Assembly: GCF_001953985.1 (NCBI RefSeq)
Contig: NZ_MBEI01000071.1
Location: 1-64,000 of the forward strand
Direction of reading: 5' to 3'
From: Mycobacterium colombiense
Lineage (GTDB): Bacteria > Actinomycetota > Actinomycetes > Mycobacteriales > Mycobacteriaceae
Length of the DNA: 64,000 nucleotides
In this document: positions 49,897-57,086 of the stretch, in pieces
How the letters are laid out: each line of letters starts with the position of its first letter
Position numbering within the stretch: position 1 is the stretch's first letter
Notes under the pieces: model-generated
Told to the model about the DNA's origin: nothing
The model's input: only the letters and a program-made list of their open reading frames with translations
Database searches by the model: none
Made by a program: the position numbers and the translations under genes

Positions 49897-50907
49897 CTAG
49901 TCGCCGAACTCGTGCGCGCGGAACTTATGCGTGCCCTCCAGGTCGTCGAGGATGGCGGCCTGAGCGTTCTTGGGCAGGGTGTGCAGGATCTCGCGCACCC
50001 GGGCCTGGCGCCGGGCGACCGCCTTGCGCTCGGGCATCCCGGGCGTCGCGACGATCTGGGGCGGCACCCCCTCGATCTCCTCGACGCCACCGGCGTGGTG
50101 ACCCGCATCGATCATGGCCTGCTCTTCGGCCATGGTCGCCTCGTCCTTTTCCTCGGACATGCCGATCGGCCCGATCCGGCGGCCGTTGAGGAACTGCCGC
50201 ACCACCGGCTCCTCGCTGGTCAGCAGCACCTCGCGCGGGCCGAACATGACCAGCTTGCGGCGGAACAGCATGCCCATGTTGTCCGGCACGGTGCGGGCGA
50301 TGTTGATGTTGTGGGTAACGATCAGCACCGTGGCGTCGATCTGGGCGTTGATGTCGAGGATCAACTGGCTCAGGTACGCGGTACGGACCGGGTCCAGACC
50401 GGAGTCGGGCTCGTCGCAGAGGATGATCTGCGGGTCCATCACCAGGGCACGGGCCAGGCTGGCGCGCTTGCGCATACCGCCGGAGATCTCGCCGGGGAAC
50501 TTCTTCTCGTCGCCACCGAGACCGACCAGGGTCAGCTTCTCCATGACGATGTCACGGATCTCGCCTTCCTTCTTCTTGGTGTGCTCGCGCAGCGGGAACG
50601 CCGCGTTGTCGAACAAGTTCATCGAACCGAACAGGGCACCATCCTGGAACATCACGCCGAACAGCGTGCGGATCTCGTAGAGCTCCTTGGCCGAGCACTG
50701 CAGGATGTCGGTGCCGTCGATGACCACCGACCCACGCTCGGGCCGCAACAAGCCGATCAAGGATTTCAGGAAAACAGATTTGCCGGTACCCGACGGCCCC
50801 AGCAGGACGCTGACCTCCCCGGCGGGGATTTCCAGCGTCACGTCTTCCCAAATCCTCGAGGAGCCGAAGGACTTGGTAAGTCCATTCACCTCGATAGCGA
50901 CGCCCAT
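49897..50907 (-). CDS. mkl: ABC transporter ATPase Mkl
   Basis: 336 residues. Walker A GPSGTGKS (about 38-45), signature SGGMRKRASLARAL, Walker B IILCDEPDSGLDP, switch VTHN. The specific DSGLDPVR form and a C-terminal extension of about 90 residues are typical of the MlaF/Mkl group. Mkl is the ATPase thought to power MCE lipid importers, whose permeases and MCE proteins are encoded elsewhere. Confidence 0.93.
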   Translation of the reverse strand: MGVAIEVNGLTKSFGSSRIWEDVTLEIPAGEVSVLLGPSGTGKSVFLKSLIGLLRPERGSVVIDGTDILQCSAKELYEIRTLFGVMFQDGALFGSMNLFDNAAFPLREHTKKKEGEIRDIVMEKLTLVGLGGDEKKFPGEISGGMRKRASLARALVMDPQIILCDEPDSGLDPVRTAYLSQLILDINAQIDATVLIVTHNINIARTVPDNMGMLFRRKLVMFGPREVLLTSEEPVVRQFLNGRRIGPIGMSEEKDEATMAEEQAMIDAGHHAGGVEEIEGVPPQIVATPGMPERKAVARRQARVREILHTLPKNAQAAILDDLEGTHKFRAHEFGD

Positions 50908-51089
50908 GGGAAATCCTTCCGTCGAAACTTTTGCCCGCCACCTGCCCTTTTATGTGGCATGAGTCACTGTAGCGCACGCCTGCCACACGGCATCAGGGAT
51001 GCGGGCGCCAGCGGGAAAATATTGACGGTCCTGAGATCAGCCGGAAGCCCGCACGGCACAACTTATTTGACGCACGTGTTAGCCGAACG

Positions 51090-52589
51090 TTAGCCAGCGG
51101 GCGCCCAGTTCCCGTGGAAGCCCATCGGCACCCGCTGCGGCAGGTGGACCGTTGCCACCCGCTCGAGCGTCTGCGCGTCCAGCAAGAGCAATTGGCCCTC
51201 ATCGCGGTCGCGGTGATAGCCGAAGCCCATCAGGATGCCGTCGTCTTCGGCGCGGGCGGCCGGGTTGGGCACAAAGGACATCTCGCCGAGTAAAAGGCCC
51301 GCATCGAGGTCGGCGGCCGCACTCGATCCGGTCGCATAGTCGTGCTTGTAGAGCGCGGTGGACATCTCGGACGCCCCGTTCGACAGGTAGCCGCCGTCGG
51401 TGCCGATGGTGTAGCCGAATCGGTGCCGCCCGCCCAGCAGGCCCTCGTTGATGCGCGGAAACTCCTGCGGGCGATCGTCGTGGCGTTCGCTGGTCACCGC
51501 CCCGGTCGCGAGGTTGACGGTCCAGCGGTCCAGTGTCGGCCGGCTGTCGCCGGGACCGCGCAGGTCGCGGACGAACATCCGCGAGTAGCGGACCACGTCG
51601 AGCACCAAAACCTCAGCGCCACCGCGCGTCTCGGAGTAGGCGTTGAGCGGGTGGTAGACGTAGCAGGGTTCGATGTCGAACCAGCGGATGTCTTTATTGC
51701 CGCCCTCGCGCGGCATGACCCCGATGCGCGCCTGGTAGTCGGGATTCCAGCGGTAGGGCATCCGATTGATCGGCTCGCGATTGCGGTTGATCATCGCGGT
51801 CACCGGACCGGGGACCCGGACGCGTCCGATCAACGACTGCATCACCAGCCGGGCCGGCAAACCCAACCAACGCGGCACGTTCGCCGGCATCACCTGCACG
51901 GGATCGAACGTCACCGGCAGGTCGTAGATCACCACGTATTTGTCGGTCAGCGAGAAGTCGTGCATCATCGGCGACCCGCCGACCTGGATGTCGACGGTGC
52001 GACGCGCACGCCCGGCGGTATCGATCACCGAGTACTGCACGGTCCGCCCGCGGGTGAACGCGTAGGACACCGCGTGCAATTCGCCGGTGCGGGGATCGCG
52101 GTGCGGATGGGCGGTGTAGCCGCCGAACAGGGTGCCGTCGAAATCGCACGGCCCCTCGGTGTCCAGTTCGTCGGTCAGCCGGTAATTCGCCCCGCCCCCC
52201 TCGACTAGCGCCAGCGTTTGCCCGGCATGGCTCAGCACATTGGTGTTCGGGCCGACGGAGAGCATCCCGGCGCGCGGGTTCAGCCCCTGCGGCCCCGCCT
52301 CATTCAATGCCCTGCACACGTGCGCGGTGCGCACCCAGCGGTTGCGGTACCAGCGGGCCTGCCCGTCGCGCAGCGCCACCCCGTGCACCATGCCGTCGCC
52401 GCTGAACCAGTGGTAGACGGCGGGGTCCACCTCGGCGACCGGGTTCGGCCCGTTGCGCAGGTAGCGGCCGTCGAGGTGTTCGGGGATGCGTCCGGTGACG
52501 CGCAGATCGTGTGCGGTGACCTCTGCGCTCACCGGCGCCAGGAAGTCCTCGAGGTAGGGGTTGCCGGGTCTGGCCGTTGCCGTGGTCAC
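51090..52589 (-). CDS. Carotenoid cleavage oxygenase (Rv0654-like)
   Basis: 499 residues, RPE65/carotenoid oxygenase family. Four conserved iron-ligand histidines can be placed: YTAHPHRDPRTGEL, SPMMHDFSLTDKYVVIYDLP, CYVYHPLNAYSE and the C-terminal VPMGFHGNWAPAG. Homologue in M. tuberculosis cleaves carotenoids and apocarotenals. It is divergent from a TetR gene with a perfect palindrome between. Confidence 0.92.
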   Translation of the reverse strand: MTTATARPGNPYLEDFLAPVSAEVTAHDLRVTGRIPEHLDGRYLRNGPNPVAEVDPAVYHWFSGDGMVHGVALRDGQARWYRNRWVRTAHVCRALNEAGPQGLNPRAGMLSVGPNTNVLSHAGQTLALVEGGGANYRLTDELDTEGPCDFDGTLFGGYTAHPHRDPRTGELHAVSYAFTRGRTVQYSVIDTAGRARRTVDIQVGGSPMMHDFSLTDKYVVIYDLPVTFDPVQVMPANVPRWLGLPARLVMQSLIGRVRVPGPVTAMINRNREPINRMPYRWNPDYQARIGVMPREGGNKDIRWFDIEPCYVYHPLNAYSETRGGAEVLVLDVVRYSRMFVRDLRGPGDSRPTLDRWTVNLATGAVTSERHDDRPQEFPRINEGLLGGRHRFGYTIGTDGGYLSNGASEMSTALYKHDYATGSSAAADLDAGLLLGEMSFVPNPAARAEDDGILMGFGYHRDRDEGQLLLLDAQTLERVATVHLPQRVPMGFHGNWAPAG

Positions 52590-52604
52590 GATCGCTGAGC
52601 TCCT

Positions 52605-52617
52605 ATAACATTGTTAT
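52605..52617. promoter_or_regulatory. Perfect palindrome between carotenoid oxygenase and TetR genes
   Basis: ATAACATTGTTAT is a perfect 13-base dyad in the 65-base gap of the divergent pair, 16 bases upstream of the oxygenase start. A further GTTATT half-site follows at about 52625. A TetR operator controlling both genes is the simplest reading. Confidence 0.6.
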
Positions 52618-52654
52618 TCCAGCGTTATTGGCACGGTACGCCGTCGATGAGAAG

Positions 52655-53347
52655 ATGGCAACGATGACTTCAGAGGTTCAGCGCAGCGTTCGCGACGAGA
52701 TGCTGCACGCCGCGGTCGGCCTGCTCGACGAGCACGGGCCCGACGCCCTGCAGACGCGCAAGGTGGCCGGCGCCGCGGGGACCTCCACGATGGCGGTGTA
52801 CACGCACTTTGGCGGCATGCGCGGGCTGATCGCGGCGGTGGCCGAAGAGGGGCTGCGGCAGTTCGACGCCGCGCTGTCGGTGCCGCGGACCGCCGACCCG
52901 GTCACCGATTTGTTCGTCACCGGTGCGGCCTACCGCCGCTACGCCATCAGGCGCCCGCACATGTACCGGCTGATGTTCGGCAGCACCAGCGCACACGGCA
53001 TCAACGCGCCCGCCCACAACGTCCTGACGCTGACGGTCGCCGAGATCGAGCGGCGCTACCCCAGCTTCGCGCACGTGGTGCGCGGGGTGCACCGGTGCAT
53101 GCTGGCCGGCCGGATCGAAGCCGCGGGCGCTTCGAAAGACGGTGTCGACGACGCGGCCGTGGTGGCCACCGCGGCCCAGTTCTGGGCGTTGATCCACGGG
53201 TTCGTCATGCTGGAGCTAGCCGGCTATTACGGCGACGACGACTCGGCGGTCGCACCGGTGCTTGGCGCGATGACTACGAACTTGCTTGTCGCCCTTGGGG
53301 ATTCACCCGAGCGGGTGGCGCAGTCGCTGCAGTCGGCCCGGCACTGA
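52655..53347 (+). CDS. TetR-family regulator (Rv0653c-like)
   Basis: 230 residues from ATG 52655, or 227 from ATG 52664. Helix-turn-helix: TRKVAGAAGTSTMAVYTHFG. A C-terminal WHG-like ligand domain (AAQFWALIHGFVMLELAGYYG). Divergent from the carotenoid oxygenase, which it likely represses. Confidence 0.88.
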   Translation: MATMTSEVQRSVRDEMLHAAVGLLDEHGPDALQTRKVAGAAGTSTMAVYTHFGGMRGLIAAVAEEGLRQFDAALSVPRTADPVTDLFVTGAAYRRYAIRRPHMYRLMFGSTSAHGINAPAHNVLTLTVAEIERRYPSFAHVVRGVHRCMLAGRIEAAGASKDGVDDAAVVATAAQFWALIHGFVMLELAGYYGDDDSAVAPVLGAMTTNLLVALGDSPERVAQSLQSARH

Positions 53348-53354
53348 ACGCACG

Positions 53355-53384
53355 AAACCCCCGGGATGGTGATCCCGGGGGTTT
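53355..53384. terminator. Bidirectional terminator between TetR gene and rplL
   Basis: Arms AAACCCCCGGGAT and ATCCCGGGGGTTT form a perfect 13-base-pair stem with a four-base loop. It lies between convergent genes, seven bases from the TetR stop and 14 from the rplL stop, and can serve both. Confidence 0.88.
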
Positions 53385-53397
53385 GCGCGCTTGCGAC

Positions 53398-53793
53398 TTA
53401 CTTGACGGTGACGGTGGCGCCGGCGGCCTCGAGCTTGGTCTTGGCCTCGTCGGCGGCCTCCTTGGCCACCTTCTCCAGCAGCGGCTTGGGCGCGCCGTCG
53501 ACCAGGTCCTTGGCCTCCTTGAGGCCCAGGCCGGAGACGATCTCGCGGACCACCTTGATGACGCCGATCTTCTTGTCACCGGCGGCTTCGAGGATGACGT
53601 CGAACTCCGACTGCTCCTCGGCGGCCTCGGCGGGCGCACCACCGGCGGCGCCACCACCGGCGGCGGCAACGGCGACCGGGGCGGCCGCGGTGACCTCGAA
53701 GGTCTCCTCGAACTTCTTGACGAAGTCGGAGAGCTCCAGCAGGGTCATTTCCTTGAAAGCGTCGAGCAGGTCGTCGGTAGACATCTTTGCCAT
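53398..53793 (-). CDS. rplL: 50S ribosomal protein L7/L12
   Basis: 131 residues. Starts MAKMSTDDLLDAFKEMTLLE, has the Ala/Gly hinge (VAAAGGGAAGGAPAE) and the C-terminal domain KKIGVIKVVREIVSGLGLKE. Forms the ribosomal stalk with L10. Confidence 0.97.
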   Translation of the reverse strand: MAKMSTDDLLDAFKEMTLLELSDFVKKFEETFEVTAAAPVAVAAAGGGAAGGAPAEAAEEQSEFDVILEAAGDKKIGVIKVVREIVSGLGLKEAKDLVDGAPKPLLEKVAKEAADEAKTKLEAAGATVTVK

Positions 53794-53836
53794 GGGTGTG
53801 GGTCCTTCCTTGTTTTTCTAGGTTCCGGGTTGGTTC

Positions 53837-54469
53837 TTATTCGGCTTCGGCCGGGGTTTCCGGCGCCTCAGCGGGTGCTTCCGAAGCGGGTTCGCCGGTG
53901 GCGTCCGCGGCGGGCTCCGCAGCGGCTGCGGGTTCCGCAGCAGCGGCGGGGCCTTCGGCGGCCTTCTTCTCCTGCAGGGCGGCCGCGAGCCGGGCGACCT
54001 GCGAAGCGGGAGCGTTGAACAGCCCCGCCGCCTTGGCGAGGTTGCCCTTCATCGCGCCGGCCAGCTTGGCCAGCAGCACCTCGCGCGACTCGAGGTCGGC
54101 GATGCGCTCGACTTCGGCGACCGTGAGCGCACGGCCGTCCATGTAGCCGCCCTTGATGACCAGCGCCTTGTGTTCCTTGGCGAAGGTCTTGATGGCCTTG
54201 GCGGCGTCGACCGCTTCCCCGGTGACGAATGCGATGGCCGTCGGGCCGACGAAGAGCTCGTCGAGCCCCTCGACCCCGGCCTCCGAAGCCGCACGCCTGA
54301 CCAGCGTGTTCTTGGCCACCGAGTAGGTGGCCGCCCCGTTGAGCGAGCGCCGCAGCTCGGCCAGGTTGGCCACGGTCAGACCGCGGTACTCCGTGATCAG
54401 GGTGGCGGTCGATTCCTTGAACTGCTCGGCGATGTCTGCAACGGCGGTGGCCTTGTCAGCCCTGGCCAT
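53837..54469 (-). CDS. rplJ: 50S ribosomal protein L10 with extended tail
   Basis: 210 residues; a typical L10 (TATLITEYRGLTVANLAELR, GPTAIAFVTGEAVDAAKAIK) plus a C-terminal Ala/Glu/Pro-rich tail of about 40 residues (AAAEPAAAAEPAAD). The tail is longer than I recall for M. tuberculosis. rplJ and rplL form an operon 43 bases apart. Confidence 0.96.
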   Translation of the reverse strand: MARADKATAVADIAEQFKESTATLITEYRGLTVANLAELRRSLNGAATYSVAKNTLVRRAASEAGVEGLDELFVGPTAIAFVTGEAVDAAKAIKTFAKEHKALVIKGGYMDGRALTVAEVERIADLESREVLLAKLAGAMKGNLAKAAGLFNAPASQVARLAAALQEKKAAEGPAAAAEPAAAAEPAADATGEPASEAPAEAPETPAEAE

Positions 54470-54669
54470 GCCTACCTCCTGAAGTGAAAGTCAATGCGAC
54501 GTGTCGTCTCGATTCCCCCGAAGAACGACGAACGCCCCGGCGCAGAAGCGGCCGGGGCGTGGAAATACGCCGGCGCGAGCCGGCGCTATGCCTCGTCCTC
54601 CTGCGTGGGCCGCCGGGATGCTCCCGGACCTTCAACCGATTGCTCGGTGACCGACGGTCTTCGGTGGAT
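54470..54669 (-). promoter_or_regulatory. rplJ leader, candidate L10-binding regulatory RNA
   Basis: The about 200-base leader holds strong hairpins: CGCCCCGG-N11-CCGGGGCG (54533-54559) and CGCCGGC-GCGA-GCCGGCG (54568-54585). In many bacteria the L10-L12 complex binds such a leader to control its own synthesis; whether this one includes the conserved kink-turn I cannot tell. Confidence 0.45.
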
Positions 54670-54698
54670 CGGCTAACAGAATAGCGTGGCCCGCGCGA
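54670..54698 (-). promoter_or_regulatory. Candidate rplJ promoter
   Basis: On the minus strand TTGGCT (54698-54693) and TATTCT (54675-54670) are exactly 17 bases apart. This places the transcription start at about 54665, about 195 bases before rplJ. Confidence 0.55.
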
Positions 54699-54719
54699 TC
54701 AGCCAAAACGGCGGCGGCC

Positions 54720-55160
54720 TCAGGTGACGGCGACGACCAGCAGCACGAAGACAGCCAGAAGCAGGACCACCCGCACCCGGTGCCGTCGATCCCAGCGCGC
54801 GGCGAGCTCGCGGGATAGCCCACCGGTGCTCGGCCACTTCGCGATGCGGTTGTTGATCGGCACCAGCAGGGCGAGCGTCAGCAGGATCACCGCGGCCATC
54901 AGCCCCGCGGCGATTCCGAGGAGCCAGTCGCGCTGCTCGCCGCGCTCCTGGATGGCGAGCGAGGCCACCAGCAGCAGGGTGACGGCGTACCAGAACGGCA
55001 TCGTCGTGCCCAGGGCCCGGGCGGCGCCGCCGCGAGCCGCGCGGAAGCCGTCGTCGGGCAGCCGGGCGATGAGCGGGTGGAAGAAGACCGCGACCGCCAG
55101 CTCCACCCCGACCATCAGTCCGGTGACCACGACCGCGAGCGCGTCGATGCTGTTGTTCAT
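54720..55160 (-). CDS. DUF1772-type membrane protein
   Basis: 146 residues from ATG 55160 (MNNSIDALAVVVTG). Four hydrophobic helices, with NNRIAKWPSTGG before the last, characteristic of the DUF1772 (anthrone-oxygenase-like) family. An upstream in-frame start would run through the operator region. It is divergent from an HxlR regulator, a common pairing for this family. Function unknown. Confidence 0.82.
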   Translation of the reverse strand: MNNSIDALAVVVTGLMVGVELAVAVFFHPLIARLPDDGFRAARGGAARALGTTMPFWYAVTLLLVASLAIQERGEQRDWLLGIAAGLMAAVILLTLALLVPINNRIAKWPSTGGLSRELAARWDRRHRVRVVLLLAVFVLLVVAVT

Positions 55161-55183
55161 GGCAACGACCCTTGCGGTTATGC

Positions 55184-55215
55184 TGACAAATATCAAGGTA
55201 CTGACAAATTAGTCA
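55184..55215. promoter_or_regulatory. Candidate HxlR operator
   Basis: TGACAAAT occurs twice, at 55184 and 55202, 18 bases apart. The second copy is part of an imperfect palindrome TGACAAATTAGTCA (55202-55215). It lies between the divergent DUF1772 and HxlR genes. Confidence 0.5.
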
Positions 55216-55226
55216 GCGAGGTGCCC

Positions 55227-55556
55227 GTGTCCGTATCCAAGAAGGAACTCAGCGACTGCCCGATCGACGCCGCGCTGTCGGTCATCGACGGCCGCTGGAA
55301 GGGCACCATCCTGTGGCGACTGTGCGACGGCCCGATGCGCACCGCCGAACTGCGCCGCAGCATCCCCGGCATCACCGAACGCATGCTGATCCGGCACCTG
55401 CACGAACTCGTCGACGCCGGGATCATCGAGCGCCACGACGCGCGCACGGTGCCGCCGTGCGTGCACTATTCGATTTCCGAATACGGCATGACGCTGGGCC
55501 CGGTGCTGGCGAGCCTGTGCGACTGGGGCCGAAAGCACATGCAGCGGGTCAGCTGA
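55227..55556 (+). CDS. HxlR-family transcriptional regulator
   Basis: 109 residues. The winged helix is clear: CPIDAALSVIDGRWKGTILW, RTAELRRSIPGITERMLIRH, HLHELVDAGIIERHD. HxlR proteins often sense aldehydes, quinones or redox stress; Cys in LSDCPID is the position used by redox-sensing members. GTG at 55227 follows GAGG by five bases; GTG at 55221 is possible. Its 3' end overlaps the ROK kinase end by eight bases. Confidence 0.9.
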   Translation: MSVSKKELSDCPIDAALSVIDGRWKGTILWRLCDGPMRTAELRRSIPGITERMLIRHLHELVDAGIIERHDARTVPPCVHYSISEYGMTLGPVLASLCDWGRKHMQRVS

Positions 55557-56463
55557 GCCCCGCGAGCCGGGCCGCGCCGATCAGGCCGGCCGCGCCGCCG
55601 AGCTGGCCCGGCACCACCCGCAGCCCGGACAGGAAGTCCAGGCCGGCGTATTCGGCGAGCTTGGCCCGCAGCGGGTCGAAGAGCAGCGGCCCGGATTTGG
55701 CGACACCTCCGCCGATCACCACGAGACCCAGATCGCACACCGCGCCGACCGAGGCGATCATCGCGGCGAGCCCGTTCGCGCCGTGCTGGAATGCCTGCTG
55801 GGCCAACGGGTCTCCGGCCGCCGCCGCGGCGGCCAGCTCGCTGGCGCCGGCCTCGGGCGGCGCGGACCAGCCGCTCTCCCGCGCCCGGCGCACCATCCAC
55901 GGCCCGGACGCGACGGTCTCCACGCAGCCGTGACCGCCGCAGGCGCAGGGCCGCCCGTCCAGTTCGACCACCACGTGCCCGACGTGACCGGCGTTGCCGG
56001 TGCGCCCCGAGTAGGGGACGCCGTCGAGCACCAGTCCGCCGCCCACCCCGGTGGAGACCACCATGCCCAGCATGAATTGGGCGTCCGCGTCTTTCCCCGC
56101 TCCGACCCAGTGCTCAGCCAGGGCCATACAGACGCCGTCACCGGCCAGCACCACCGGTAGTCCCGGCACCGCCGCGGCGACCTTGTCGCGCAACGGGAAA
56201 CGGTCCCAGCTGTCGATGTTGATCGGGCTGACGGATCCGCTGCGCAGATCGATGGGTCCGGCCGAGGCGATCCCGACGGCGCCGACCGGGTCGTCCGCCG
56301 CCCGCAGCGCGTCGGCGATCATCGCTTCGACGACGGCCCACACGTCGGCGGCGGCGGGCGTGGTCGGGGTGGGCCGGATGGCGGTGTACACCAGTGTTCC
56401 GCCCGAATCCGCCAGCGCGGCAGCGATTTTGGTGCCGCCGATGTCCAGGCAGAGGGTGAGCAC
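55549..56463 (-). CDS. ROK-family sugar kinase (Rv0650-like)
   Basis: 304 residues from GTG 56463. ATP motif LCLDIGGTKIAAALADSG, phosphate loop STGVGGGLVLDG, and the zinc-binding ROK signature GHVGHVVVELDGRPCACGGH followed by GCVETV. The catalytic Asp is kept in LAGDGVCMALAE. Probably phosphorylates glucose or mannose; its position next to an alpha-mannosidase favours a mannose-type sugar, which is inference. The frame continues upstream but is the shadow of the next gene. Confidence 0.88.
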   Translation of the reverse strand: MLTLCLDIGGTKIAAALADSGGTLVYTAIRPTPTTPAAADVWAVVEAMIADALRAADDPVGAVGIASAGPIDLRSGSVSPINIDSWDRFPLRDKVAAAVPGLPVVLAGDGVCMALAEHWVGAGKDADAQFMLGMVVSTGVGGGLVLDGVPYSGRTGNAGHVGHVVVELDGRPCACGGHGCVETVASGPWMVRRARESGWSAPPEAGASELAAAAAAGDPLAQQAFQHGANGLAAMIASVGAVCDLGLVVIGGGVAKSGPLLFDPLRAKLAEYAGLDFLSGLRVVPGQLGGAAGLIGAARLAGLS

Positions 56464-56468
56464 GGCGC

Positions 56469-57086
56469 TCAATGGCGGTGGGTGTTGTCGGGTTGGCGGG
56501 GGTCGCCGGGATGCTCGTAGCCGGGTGCCAGCTCCACCAACGCGGCGCGGCGCGCATCCAGCCACAACCGGAAGGCGCGCCGCCGCGCGGCGCCGCGCAG
56601 GTGCTCCTCGATCGCCGATCGCACCTGGTCCAGCGGTGGGGCCGCCGACGCCGTTGTGCACCAGCCATGTTCGCCCTCTTGCGGCGCGGCGAAGCGCAGC
56701 GGGTTGCGGCCGTGATAGGCGGCCACCTCGGAGTCGGCCACCCGCACCGCGGCGGTGACGTCGGCGAACAGCGCCCTGGCACGCGGGTCGGCCAGCACGG
56801 CGGCGGCGACGCTGCCGATCTCCAGCCGGGCGGTCAAGTCGGGCAGCAGCTCGGCCTCGGACGGCGCGCCGCGCGCGCTCAGCCCGCGGGCCTGGGCCTC
56901 CGCGGCGACCACCCGCTCGGTGACGATGAGCTGGGTCAGCCACCGCCGTAGCTGGCGGCCCTCGCTGGTGCCGCGGACGGGCAGGGCGGCCGCTCCCCGG
57001 CCGGCGCGTAGCCGCGCCTCGGCGGCGTCCAGGACGCTCGCCGAAACGGGCGTGCCGGCAACGGTCGCTATCGGGTGGATGCTCAT
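56469..57086 (-). CDS. Small helical protein in the Rv0649 (FabD2) position
   Basis: 205 residues, from ATG 57086, which overlaps the mannosidase stop by four bases. It lies where M. tuberculosis has Rv0649, annotated FabD2. I see no GHSxG acyltransferase motif. The helical part (RRWLTQLIVTERVVAAEAQA followed by a long helix and SEVAAYHGRNPLRFA) rather recalls the N-terminal chaperone part of SurA-like foldases, without a PPIase domain. Function unknown. Confidence 0.75.
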   Translation of the reverse strand: MSIHPIATVAGTPVSASVLDAAEARLRAGRGAAALPVRGTSEGRQLRRWLTQLIVTERVVAAEAQARGLSARGAPSEAELLPDLTARLEIGSVAAAVLADPRARALFADVTAAVRVADSEVAAYHGRNPLRFAAPQEGEHGWCTTASAAPPLDQVRSAIEEHLRGAARRRAFRLWLDARRAALVELAPGYEHPGDPRQPDNTHRH

